A stretch of 64,000 nt of DNA from VAYN01 sp963702075 (lineage in GTDB: Bacteria > Actinomycetota > Thermoleophilia > Solirubrobacterales > 70-9). Below the pieces are notes generated by a model. That model made no database searches. It worked only from the letters and a program-made list of their open reading frames with translations, and had not been told where the DNA came from. Positions 18,092 to 24,749 of the stretch are shown here, piece by piece (position 1 is the first letter of the stretch; every line of letters starts with the position of its first letter). The DNA is taken from contig OY969703.1 of assembly GCA_963702075.1 (NCBI GenBank), forward strand, positions 1,860,001 through 1,924,000. The letters are read 5' to 3'. Position numbers and translations under genes: made by a program.

Positions 18092-19339
18092 CTAGCCGTC
18101 AGCGTCGGAGACAGGGGCAGCTGATGAGCTGGATTCGGTTGAATCCCTATGGCGCTCGGCGAGGTAGGCGTCCATGCGTGCCCGCACGTCGTCATAGCTG
18201 CCAGGCAGGAGGTGCCCATAGACGTCGAAGGTCGTCTGGATTTTGGAGTGCCCCATGACCATCTGAATCGCTTTTGGGTTCGCTCCGGTGTCGATCAGGA
18301 GCGAGGCGAAGGTGTGCCTGCACTCGTGGAGGGTGAGCAGGGTCAAGAGGGCCGGCATGCGTCCCTCCTCCTCGGCGGCCTCCCGCTCAGCGAGGTTGTA
18401 CGCCTTCCAGGCCCGCCGCGCCCGCCCGTCGATGGTAGACGGGTAGAAGACCTGACCGGTGGCGCGGCCGAAGATGCGGTCCACCCCGGTCCTCCTCGTC
18501 CTGACCAGCTGCTCGTCAAGGAAGTCGCGGAGGATCGCGAGCAACGGGATCGTCCGCTGCGCTGCTTCTGACTTCGGCTCGATCTCGCCCTCCTCCTGGT
18601 CCCAGCCTTTCTTGACGTGGATCAGGTTCCTCGCGAGGTCGATGTCCTCGCAGCGAAGCGCTTGCAGCTCGCCTCGGCGCAGGCCGGCGTAGAAGGCCGT
18701 CGCCCACAGCGCGCGGTCCTCGAGGGGGAGTAGCTCGATCAACCGCGTTGCTTCGTCGGGGGCAACGATGCGACGCGGCCTCTTGGACTTGCCGAGCGGA
18801 AGGTCAACCCCTTTGGTCGGTTCGTTCGCCAGTTCTTCGCGATCGTTGGCGCGACGATAGAACGCCTGGAGGGGGTTGAGAACGTTGCTGGCGCTGTGGC
18901 CGGAGAGAGTGGCGAGCAGGTCGTCGGCGAAGCTCTGCACGTCAGCACGCCGGACCTCGGAGGGACGAAGGGCTCCGAGTTCGGAGTCCTTGTAGCGGAG
19001 ACGGACGGCTCTCTCGTAAGAGCGGATCGTGTTCGGCTTGTAGCGCTCCTTCTTTCGCGGGCGAATCTCGCCACTCTCCATCCCGGCGACGAAATCGACA
19101 AGCGCCTCGTAGATGGTGCGATGGTCCTTCGGCGCTCGGCGCAGCTCCCCCTTGCGGGCAGCCGTCAAAGCTTCCGAGCGCCATGCCTTGGCCTCGCCTT
19201 TCGTCTTGAAGGTACGACGAACCTTTTTCTTCTCTCGGCGCAGGTAAACCCACGCCTCCCATCCGGAGCTGCATCGGCAGCGTTTGCCCTCCCGGATCGG
19301 GCAGCGCCGGGCGTGCCTTCTGACGATGCCCTCAGCCAT
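18092..19339 (-). CDS. int: Tyrosine site-specific integrase
   Basis: Catalyses integration and excision at the 61-bp att site. 415 residues: an N-terminal arm-binding region with a basic Cys-containing start (CPIREGKRCRCSSGWEAWVY) and a RTFKTKGEAKAW segment, a core-binding domain at about 75-175, and a catalytic domain. Catalytic residues are Arg221 (AGLRRGEL), Lys256 (EPKSEAA), His338 and Arg341 (HECRHTFASLL), His364 (MGHSKI) and Tyr374 (FDVYGHL). All are intact, so it should be active. The C-terminal tail is Ser/Asp-rich. It is preceded by a small overlapping frame and an excisionase-like gene in the same direction. Confidence 0.95.
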   Translation of the reverse strand: MAEGIVRRHARRCPIREGKRCRCSSGWEAWVYLRREKKKVRRTFKTKGEAKAWRSEALTAARKGELRRAPKDHRTIYEALVDFVAGMESGEIRPRKKERYKPNTIRSYERAVRLRYKDSELGALRPSEVRRADVQSFADDLLATLSGHSASNVLNPLQAFYRRANDREELANEPTKGVDLPLGKSKRPRRIVAPDEATRLIELLPLEDRALWATAFYAGLRRGELQALRCEDIDLARNLIHVKKGWDQEEGEIEPKSEAAQRTIPLLAILRDFLDEQLVRTRRTGVDRIFGRATGQVFYPSTIDGRARRAWKAYNLAEREAAEEEGRMPALLTLLTLHECRHTFASLLIDTGANPKAIQMVMGHSKIQTTFDVYGHLLPGSYDDVRARMDAYLAERHRDSTESSSSAAPVSDADG

Positions 19340-19526
19340 CGGCGCGGCCCCCCTCGCGAGGAAGCATGCCGAAGGTCGTCGGGCACAGATAAATAGGGTG
19401 AGTAACAGCCATGAGGAGGTCCACTCTCCTTGTGGTCAGGCCCTCGATCCGGCGTTGGCGCGCCGCCGAGGGCCGTTTCTTATTGCGGTGAAATCTACCG
19501 GTTGAAGTGGACGCGGCGGCCTTCAC
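19332..19526 (-). CDS. Possible small coupled ORF between xis and int
   Basis: A 64-codon frame starting with the GTG at 19526, which overlaps the excisionase stop (GTGA), and ending 3 bases past the integrase ATG. The product is basic (FHRNKKRPSAARQRRIEGL) with no recognised family. It may be a real small gene or just a translational bridge that couples xis and int. Start/stop overlap at both ends is the only support; the C-terminal part is lower in quality. Confidence 0.3.
   Translation of the reverse strand: MKAAASTSTGRFHRNKKRPSAARQRRIEGLTTRRVDLLMAVTHPIYLCPTTFGMLPREGGRADG
19439..19484 (+). terminator. Plus-strand terminator in the xis-int interval
   Basis: GGCCCTCG (19439-19446) pairs with CGAGGGCC (19467-19474), with further pairing inside the loop, followed by GTTTCTTATT. 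It points to the right, opposite to int, so it would end a plus-strand transcript antisense to the int leader, or act as a barrier protecting the excisionase region. A 26-codon frame (ATG at 19411) overlaps it; I do not call that a gene. Confidence 0.5.
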
Positions 19527-19738
19527 GAAAGCTGCTCCATCATCGGCTCCTCCGTGTTCTCAATAGCCCAGCGTTCAAGCTCGTGAACCGGCACCAAACG
19601 CTTCCGGCCGCGTCGTATTAGGCGCAGATACGGCGCGACGTTCTCCTCGAAGAAGTCAGGGCCGACACCAATCGCCGCAGCCGCCTCGGCAGGAGTTAGG
19701 GCAATCCGGGGAATCGTCACCGGAAGCTTCTTAGCCAT
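19523..19738 (-). CDS. xis: Excisionase-like HTH protein
   Basis: A 71-residue MerR-like/helix-turn-helix_17 protein (LTPAEAAAAIGVGPDFFEENVAPYL, then RRGRKRLVPVHELERWAIEN). This is the usual architecture of recombination directionality factors and of small element regulators. It lies directly upstream of the integrase in the same direction, with a possible coupled frame between. The repeat field upstream (19.9-20.3 kb) could be where it or another element protein binds. Confidence 0.75.
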   Translation of the reverse strand: MAKKLPVTIPRIALTPAEAAAAIGVGPDFFEENVAPYLRLIRRGRKRLVPVHELERWAIENTEEPMMEQLS

Positions 19739-19937
19739 CGCTCGGCTCCGTGCCTTGCTGCAAAAGCGATGTGGGCCGACTCGGCGCCCGTGTCGCAGAT
19801 TTGGCCATCCGATTCATCGGCCATCGACCGTAGAACGCAGATGCCTCGCGTTGAAGGGGGTCCAGCCTTGACCCCCCTTGCGACCCCGGGTAAGGGTGGG
19901 TAAGGGTTGCCGGGCTCTGCCACCTCGCCCCAGTTGC

Positions 19938-20281
19938 ACCGGGCAAGGCTCTGCCCGGGCCTCTGCCCATCCCGGGCAAAGACGTCTGCCGGATCGATGC
20001 GAAGTCCCGGCAATGCCGCGGCATACAGCCACGAATGCCGGGACTAAGGAGTGGCAAAGGACTGCCCGATTGGCCCTAAGCCCCGGCAAAGCGGGCAGAA
20101 GGCGTACGGGCTTGGCCCGGGCAAAGTGGGCATTCCCGCCCGGGCAAAAGGTGCCCCGGCTGAACCCCGGCAAACAGGAACGTAAGCCGGGGCTTATGCC
20201 CGAGGTGGGCAATGCCCCGGCAAAGACGCCGGGGTGCCAGGGCTTAGAAGTCGACCGCCAGGACCGAACCCTTGGCAAGTG
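19938..20281 (+). repeat. Iteron-like field of CCSGGCAAAG repeats
   Basis: The 615 bases between xis and the CDF gene hold no credible coding frame but are full of a short repeat, consensus CCSGGCAAAG. Direct copies include 19938-19948, 19971-19981, 20005-20014, 20081-20091, 20115-20126, 20138-20150, 20164-20174 and 20214-20225, with degenerate copies at about 20051 and 20272. Inverted relatives (TGCCCGGG, TGCCGGG) are interleaved. Spacing is irregular (about 12-60 bases), so it is not a CRISPR array. It could be a replication-type iteron set, a regulator-binding region or a folded RNA. Confidence 0.6.
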
Positions 20282-20353
20282 TCTGCCGAAGGAACACCTC
20301 TGAGAACCAACGGGGTACTGGGGATTGCAGATAGAGAAAAGAGATTGAGAGGA

Positions 20354-21100
20354 CTAGTGCGGGTGGTAGTGAACGCCCCGCACCGTCTGCCACGAGTCCC
20401 AGGTGATCTTGAGGATGACGGCAGTGATCGCGAGGCCGATCAGCGGGTCGGCGATCGGCAAGCCGAGGACGACGGCGAGGGCGCTGGCGACCACGGCGAG
20501 GCTGACGTAGGAGTCGGCACGGGCGTGGTTGCCGTCGGCGATCAGTGCTGGGCTGTCGAGCCGGTTGCCGGCGCGGGTGCGGATGATCGCCGCGACGCAG
20601 TTGCCGCCGAAGCCGATCAGGCCCGCAGCGGCCAGGGCGAGAAGGTCGGTCGGGGTCTGCGGGTCGACCAGGCGCGAGATCGCCTCTAAGCCCGCGACGC
20701 AAGCCGAGGCGAAGATCGCTGCCACCACGAAGAGGCCGGCCCCGCGCTCGGCCCGCTCTGAGCGCAGCAGGAAAGCGATGGCGAGCGGGACCGCGGTGGC
20801 TGCGTCACCGAAGTTATGGACCAGGTCGGCGAGCAGGGCAACGCTGCCGCTGGCCGCGTAGATCGCGACCTGGGCCAGCGCCGCCAGGCCGAGAACCGCC
20901 AGCGAGAGGCCGACAGCGCGAAGGCCCTCGCGCGAGCGCTTGATGCTCGGGTCGATCAGGCCGTGGCTGTGACCGTGGCCGCCGTGCGTGTGGTCGTGGT
21001 CGGGATGGGCATGCGGGCCGCGATGGGGATGGGAATGCTCCGTGGCGCCGTGGCGGTGGCGCTCGCCGCCGAGCGGGACGTAGTCGAGCACGGTGTCCAT
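20354..21100 (-). CDS. Cation diffusion facilitator (CDF) metal exporter
   Basis: Proton-coupled divalent metal efflux protein (zinc, cobalt or cadmium type), 248 residues from the ATG at 21100. The N-terminus is His-rich (HSHPHRGPHAHPDHDHTHGG) and is a likely metal buffer. Six membrane helices follow; both HxxxD metal sites are present (VHNFGDAATA in helix 2 and NHARADSYVS in helix 5). The protein ends soon after helix 6 (VRGVHYHPH), so it lacks most of the usual C-terminal cytosolic domain, making it short for the family. The frame is open far upstream, antisense to the methyltransferase; that part is a shadow. Confidence 0.9.
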   Translation of the reverse strand: MDTVLDYVPLGGERHRHGATEHSHPHRGPHAHPDHDHTHGGHGHSHGLIDPSIKRSREGLRAVGLSLAVLGLAALAQVAIYAASGSVALLADLVHNFGDAATAVPLAIAFLLRSERAERGAGLFVVAAIFASACVAGLEAISRLVDPQTPTDLLALAAAGLIGFGGNCVAAIIRTRAGNRLDSPALIADGNHARADSYVSLAVVASALAVVLGLPIADPLIGLAITAVILKITWDSWQTVRGVHYHPH

Positions 21101-21190
21101 GCGCGAGATGTTAGGGAGCAGAAAGCGACGCCTTTGACTGTGGCCGAGGCGGTCCCGTGATTTAGGTAGGCCCTCTAGTCTTCGCCGCCG

Positions 21191-21850
21191 ATGAGCGAGG
21201 CCGTCGAGCACCCGACCCGCCGCTCCCAGAGCGCCAACACCAGGCGCTACGACAGCATCGCCCGCGTCTACGCCACGTTGGAGCCGCTGTACCTGATCTT
21301 CCCGCCGGCCCGCCGCAGGGCCGTGCGCGCACTCGGGCTGAAGCCCGGCGACACCGTCTTGGAGATCGGCGCCGGCACCGGGCGCAACTTCCCCTATCTG
21401 GTCGAGGCGGTCGGCCCGACCGGGACCGTCATCGGCGTCGATGCCTCGCCCGGGATGCTGGCCGAGGCCCGAAAGCTGGTCGAGCGCCAGGGCTGGTCGA
21501 ACGTCGAGCTGCGCCAGCAGGATGCCACTCAGCTTGAAAATGACCTTGAGGTTGACGGGGTGCTGTTCAGCATGAGCTACTCGGCTATGCCCGAACCGCG
21601 CCCGGCACTGGCGCGGGCCTGGGAGCGCCTGCGCCCCTCCGCGCGTGTCGTCATCCTCGACATGGGCCTGACCCAGGGCGGCCCCTACCGCCTGCTGGAC
21701 CCGATCGGCCGCCTTCTCGTCAAGCTCGCCCCAGGCGATGCCTATTCCGATCCGTGGAGTGACCTCGCGACCTACGGCCCGGTCGAGACCAAGCGCTTTC
21801 TGTTCGGCTTCTTCTACGTCAGCTCCGTCGCCAAGCCCGACCGCTCCTGA
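21191..21850 (+). CDS. Class I SAM-dependent methyltransferase (UbiE-like)
   Basis: A 219-residue protein with the Rossmann-fold SAM motifs VLEIGAGTGRNFPYL (motif I), GVDASPGMLAEAR (motif II) and a DATQLENDLEVDGVLFSMSYS acidic region. It begins with an N-terminal RYDSIARVYATLEPLY block seen in UbiE/Methyltransf_11 proteins that act on small or lipid-like substrates. It is divergent from the CDF gene, with 90 bases between, so they may share a control region. Codon use is host-like (mostly GAG). Substrate is unknown. Confidence 0.85.
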   Translation: MSEAVEHPTRRSQSANTRRYDSIARVYATLEPLYLIFPPARRRAVRALGLKPGDTVLEIGAGTGRNFPYLVEAVGPTGTVIGVDASPGMLAEARKLVERQGWSNVELRQQDATQLENDLEVDGVLFSMSYSAMPEPRPALARAWERLRPSARVVILDMGLTQGGPYRLLDPIGRLLVKLAPGDAYSDPWSDLATYGPVETKRFLFGFFYVSSVAKPDRS

Positions 21851-22270
21851 GCCGAAGGCTCCTGCTGGCTTCTCCGGACGATCCGGACAAGGTGGCGCCT
21901 CAGACAGCGAAGCCACCCAGTGATAGGGCGTGAGAGGGGTTGCTGTTGGCTGTCCGGAGGGCTGGCGTGGAGAACGCAGGACGTGGATGGCGCAGGGCTG
22001 CGAAAGAGATCAAGAAGGTCTCGATCAGGGCGGTGCTGAGTAGCACATATGCGTTCGGATGACTTTTGACTTCCGGAGATTGGCAATAGGCTTCTGCAAT
22101 GGTCGGAAGAGGTAAAGGCAGGCCCCGCTTCACAGCGGGGCCGCCGGGCAATCAGGTGCCCTTGGTCTGCCCCATGCCGGGCAGCACGCATGAAATCGCA
22201 CTGAGCGTCAAATCGCTCACCTCCCTTCATAGTCCGGATTTCTGCGGACTATCGGAGAAAGTGCGAGGAG
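21851..22270. promoter_or_regulatory. Non-coding control region before the HTH cluster
   Basis: No convincing gene in 420 bases. It contains a 9-bp hairpin with a 4-base loop (22121-22129 with 22134-22142), a small inverted repeat (GAGCG, 22204-22208, with CGCTC, 22214-22218) and a good inverted repeat ATAGTCCG/CGGACTAT (22229-22236 with 22245-22252) only 19 bases before the first HTH gene. The last is a likely operator or autoregulation site. Two GCCGGGCA words (about 22143 and 22181) echo the iteron motif. Confidence 0.45.
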
Positions 22271-22885
22271 ATGGAAGCGAGAATGGCTGACAAGCCGCTC
22301 GCTATCCAGGCGTTCACGCCTCGTCTTTTGAAGGCGCTAGGGCACGAGCGCCGGTACACGATCTTCCTGCGGCTTGGGGAAAGACCGTGGACCTGTGAGG
22401 AACTCGCCGAAGATCTAGGCGAGGACATCAAGCGCATCTATGAAGACGTCGGCGTCCTCGCCAACGAGGGGGCAATCGAGCTGATCGGCAAGGAGGCAAG
22501 CCCCAGAGGGGGCCGCCAGCATCTCCAATATCGAGCAACCCGCTACACCTTCGACGCTGATGAATGGGATGCGCTGCCGGCTTCTCAGAAGGAAACGATG
22601 AGCGTGGCGATTTCAAAGCTCTTGGTTCGTGAACTTGCTGATGCTTTGGCCGCAGGCTCTTTCGACGCCCATCCCAACCGGGTCTTGGTCCGATTCCCCC
22701 TCATCACCGATGACGAGGGAGTGAAGGAAGTCAACGAGATCACTATGCGAGCTGAACGCGAAGTCGCTGAGGTCGCCCTCCGCAGCATCGCCAGAAGTGA
22801 GGCCGTCGATTGGTCTCCGGTTCGACTCACGGTCGCCTTTCTCTCGTTCTTGACCGAAGCCGGGTCAAGTCAAAATTCCGCTTAA
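22271..22885 (+). CDS. Winged-helix DNA-binding protein (ArsR-like)
   Basis: A 204-residue protein (or 200 from the ATG at 22283, which is better spaced from the GAGGAG at 22265). The N-terminal domain reads as a winged helix: LLKALGHERRYTIFLRLGER, then WTCEELAEDLGEDIKRIYEDVGVLANEGAIELI, then a wing with GGRQHLQYRA. The C-terminal half is acidic and helical with no recognised domain. It is the first and largest of five small HTH-type frames between 22.2 and 24.5 kb. An inverted repeat directly upstream suggests autoregulation. Ligand or target is unknown. Confidence 0.75.
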   Translation: MEARMADKPLAIQAFTPRLLKALGHERRYTIFLRLGERPWTCEELAEDLGEDIKRIYEDVGVLANEGAIELIGKEASPRGGRQHLQYRATRYTFDADEWDALPASQKETMSVAISKLLVRELADALAAGSFDAHPNRVLVRFPLITDDEGVKEVNEITMRAEREVAEVALRSIARSEAVDWSPVRLTVAFLSFLTEAGSSQNSA

Positions 22886-23006
22886 TTCCGGTTGATCAAC
22901 ATCAATGGTTCGCTTTTAATGGAGTGGGCTGCAGCATTTAGTCATTCGGACGGGGCGCGGCCTAGGGGCGACCTCCTTCCCACCTTTCGAAAGGAAGAGA
23001 CAGGCG

Positions 23007-23261
23007 ATGGACTTCTATGGACGCGGTCGCGGGAGGGATAGAAGTTGCCGTGAGCAGGCGCTTAGCAATCTGATCCGCCTCAGAATTGTTGAGCTCTTCA
23101 TAGCCGATGAGGCGCGACTTCTCACGGCAAAGGCACTTTCCGCAGACCTTGCCGTCGCGGACAGGATTCACCCGAGGGTTTCAGTAGGCCAGGTTGCTTA
23201 TCACCTCGCGTGTCTACGTGACGCTGGGTTGATCCCGGCCGGCAGAGCGGGAAGCTGTTGA
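23007..23261 (+). CDS. Short winged-helix protein, possibly truncated
   Basis: 84 residues from the ATG at 23007, with a good ribosome site (AAGGAAGAG) 8 bases upstream. Residues 16-76 look like a winged-helix fold (ALSNLIRLRIVELFIADEAR, then VGQVAYHLACLRDAGLIPAG). The frame stops just where the beta wing should be. In the next frame the sequence continues plausibly (PVRSEGRPLYRRHPQ), and an ATG there overlaps the stop (TGATG at 23259-23263). So it is either a frameshifted gene or a two-cistron arrangement. Confidence 0.55.
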   Translation: MDFYGRGRGRDRSCREQALSNLIRLRIVELFIADEARLLTAKALSADLAVADRIHPRVSVGQVAYHLACLRDAGLIPAGRAGSC

Positions 23262-23364
23262 TGCCAGTTCGGAGCGAGGGAAGACCTCTCTATCGCAGAC
23301 ACCCGCAGCGTTCGGCCGCCCGAGGGACGATCTGGAACCGAAGCGCTGTTACGGCCAGTCCCGG

Positions 23365-23736
23365 ATGAGGATTGAACGCACCCAAAAGGAGTCCCTTCAG
23401 AGTTCACCGCAAAGCGCCTCGGGCTCGGGCGACCCGGGCAGGGAGCAGGAGCACTTCGTTTGGGAGAAGCTTGCCCCTCGCCTTCTTCACCCTTCGAAAC
23501 TGGCCTTTATCCATGCACTCTTAGAGTATGGACAGCCCCTGACGCTGGGCGAGCTGGGCGAGGCGGCCGAGATCACCGAAGAACACGCTCGATACCAAGC
23601 CAAATCCATGAAGAAGGCTGGTGTTCTTGAGGTCGTCAGCCTTGCTCCGCGGCCTGATGGCATGGGTGATGAACCCTCCTACTACTTCCCGAAGCCGCCC
23701 CATGCGGCCACATCGCCGCCGTCCGCAACCGCCTGA
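23365..23736 (+). CDS. Winged-helix protein, paralogue of the 24.1 kb frame
   Basis: A 123-residue protein: a Ser/Gln-rich start, then a winged-helix domain from about residue 32 (VWEKLAPRLLHPSKLAFIHA, ITEEHARYQAKSMKKAGVLEVV), then a wing-like DEPSYYFPKPPH. It aligns with the translation of 24125-24380 (WERFVPQFVHPLKVAIVETL and NHLVKVGVLEVV), so the two arose by duplication. 21 bases separate it from the XRE gene, so they are probably one transcript. The DNA target is unknown. Confidence 0.65.
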   Translation: MRIERTQKESLQSSPQSASGSGDPGREQEHFVWEKLAPRLLHPSKLAFIHALLEYGQPLTLGELGEAAEITEEHARYQAKSMKKAGVLEVVSLAPRPDGMGDEPSYYFPKPPHAATSPPSATA

Positions 23737-23757
23737 ACCGGGAAGGCTCCACCGACA

Positions 23758-24084
23758 GTGAAGAAAGGAATAAGGCGGGAGAAGACCGAGGAGGACATAG
23801 CCAGCCTTGAAGGGCTAGGCCGGGCTGTCCGCAGCCTTCGGGAGAAACAAAGCTGGAATCAAGTCCAGGTGGCTGATCGAGCCAGCCTCGAGTTCACCAC
23901 CATCTATGCCGTTGAAAGGGGTGCGATGGAGTTGACGTGGGCCAACGTGCGCCGGCTCGCAAATGGGCTAGACGTCGATACAGACGCGCTTCTCGAACTC
24001 GCAGAAGCCCTAGCCCCGGGAGAGGGCGGCGAGAGATGGCGCCGATGGTCCTGGGCAGCTGAGCGCGAGCGGGATGTTGACTGA
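23758..24084 (+). CDS. XRE-family HTH protein
   Basis: A 108-residue protein starting at a GTG at 23758 with GGGAAGG upstream. The Cro/C1-type helix-turn-helix covers about residues 19-80: LGRAVRSLREKQSWNQVQVA, ASLEFTTIYAVERGAMELTW, NVRRLANGLDVDTDALLEL. It is a typical element or phage regulator in size and layout. Its TGA stop is followed in the same frame by an open winged-helix sequence (see 24166-24456), so the original protein may have been a two-domain XRE plus winged-helix fusion. Confidence 0.8.
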   Translation: MKKGIRREKTEEDIASLEGLGRAVRSLREKQSWNQVQVADRASLEFTTIYAVERGAMELTWANVRRLANGLDVDTDALLELAEALAPGEGGERWRRWSWAAERERDVD

Positions 24085-24165
24085 GGCGGGCGATGGGATA
24101 TCGCCGACGGCCGATTCTTTCCCGGATGGGAGCGGTTCGTCCCCCAGTTCGTCCATCCGCTCAAG

Positions 24166-24456
24166 GTGGCGATAGTGGAAACCCTCCTATACATCGGCGA
24201 TCCGCTGTCGGCCGTCCAGTTCCGCAAAATACTCGGCAGCGCCAGCCGCGATTTTTGCGAGTCGAATGTCCGCTACCACCTCAATCACTTAGTCAAGGTA
24301 GGTGTCTTGGAGGTCGTCCCCGTTGGGAGTGTCTCAGGCGAAGGTCAAAAGCAGAGGTGCTTCTACTTCGCCCGATCAACAACGCGGCCTGGGCGAGATC
24401 GGGTCCGCGTTTCCGGCCGCGGGGGGAGGAGGCGTGACGGGCGTCGTGGTCGCTGA
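24166..24456 (+). CDS. Winged-helix frame lacking a normal start
   Basis: The GTG at 24166 gives 96 residues (VETLLYIGDPLSAVQFRKIL, ESNVRYHLNHLVKVGVLEVV, CFYFARST). Homology to the 23.4 kb protein begins upstream of it, at WERFVPQFVHPLK (from about 24124), where the frame is open back to the XRE stop at 24082-24084 but has no ATG, GTG or TTG. An ATG with GAGG upstream (24093) is in the neighbouring frame. So this is an in-frame nonsense split, a frameshifted gene, or a recoded one. The C-terminal Arg/Gly tail is probably not natural. Confidence 0.45.
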   Translation: MAIVETLLYIGDPLSAVQFRKILGSASRDFCESNVRYHLNHLVKVGVLEVVPVGSVSGEGQKQRCFYFARSTTRPGRDRVRVSGRGGRRRDGRRGR

Positions 24457-24737
24457 CTGGTCGTCTGCGGCCCCCGTCTCGCCTGCACTTTCGAAGCTCA
24501 GAGTTTGATCGGGATGTCACGGGCCCACACGTCAGTTAAGTGGCGGTGCCTTTTGCTGGAGGTGGCCGACCTTATTGGTCACGTTGTCAAGTTTTCTCGG
24601 AAATGTCACAGCGACATCCGCAAATAAATTAATCGCAATTTTCAGTAAGAAAGTCAGCTCCCGGTCCTGTAGGTTCGCCGCGTTACCAACTCGGTACACG
24701 CTAGGTATCGCGGGTTCCGATCTCGGCATAACTGACA
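24457..24737. promoter_or_regulatory. AT-richer leader upstream of the RHS gene
   Basis: About 280 bases without a gene. It holds an AT-rich core (about 24612-24660, e.g. CAAATAAATTAATCGCAATT) that stands out in this high-GC window, and a TTGTCA near 24582. These make it the likely promoter region of the RHS gene, but I cannot fix -35 and -10 boxes. Confidence 0.4.
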
Positions 24738-24749
24738 TTGGGAGGAACC

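Noticed and set aside
19411..19490. 26-codon plus-strand leader peptide (ATG at 19411)
   Set aside because: Very short, overlaps a terminator stem, and no downstream plus-strand gene would be controlled by it.
19814..20278. Long minus-strand reading frame across the iteron-like field
   Set aside because: Product is Pro/Arg/Cys/Gly-rich with no domain pattern; the frame is open because of the repeated GC-rich motif, and no ribosome site supports it.
19861..20300. Repeats taken as a CRISPR array
   Set aside because: Repeat units are about 10 bases, spacing is irregular, and no cas genes are nearby.
21100..21916. N-terminal extension of the CDF frame antisense to the methyltransferase
   Set aside because: No homology-like features, and the methyltransferase on the other strand has all SAM motifs; the CDF protein starts naturally at 21100.
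21900..22151. 83-codon minus-strand frame between the methyltransferase and the HTH cluster
   Set aside because: No ribosome site or family features; the stretch is better explained as a control region with inverted repeats.
24093..24437. Plus-strand frame from the ATG at 24093
   Set aside because: It has a ribosome-like site but its product lacks any domain, whereas the overlapping frame carries the winged-helix homology.
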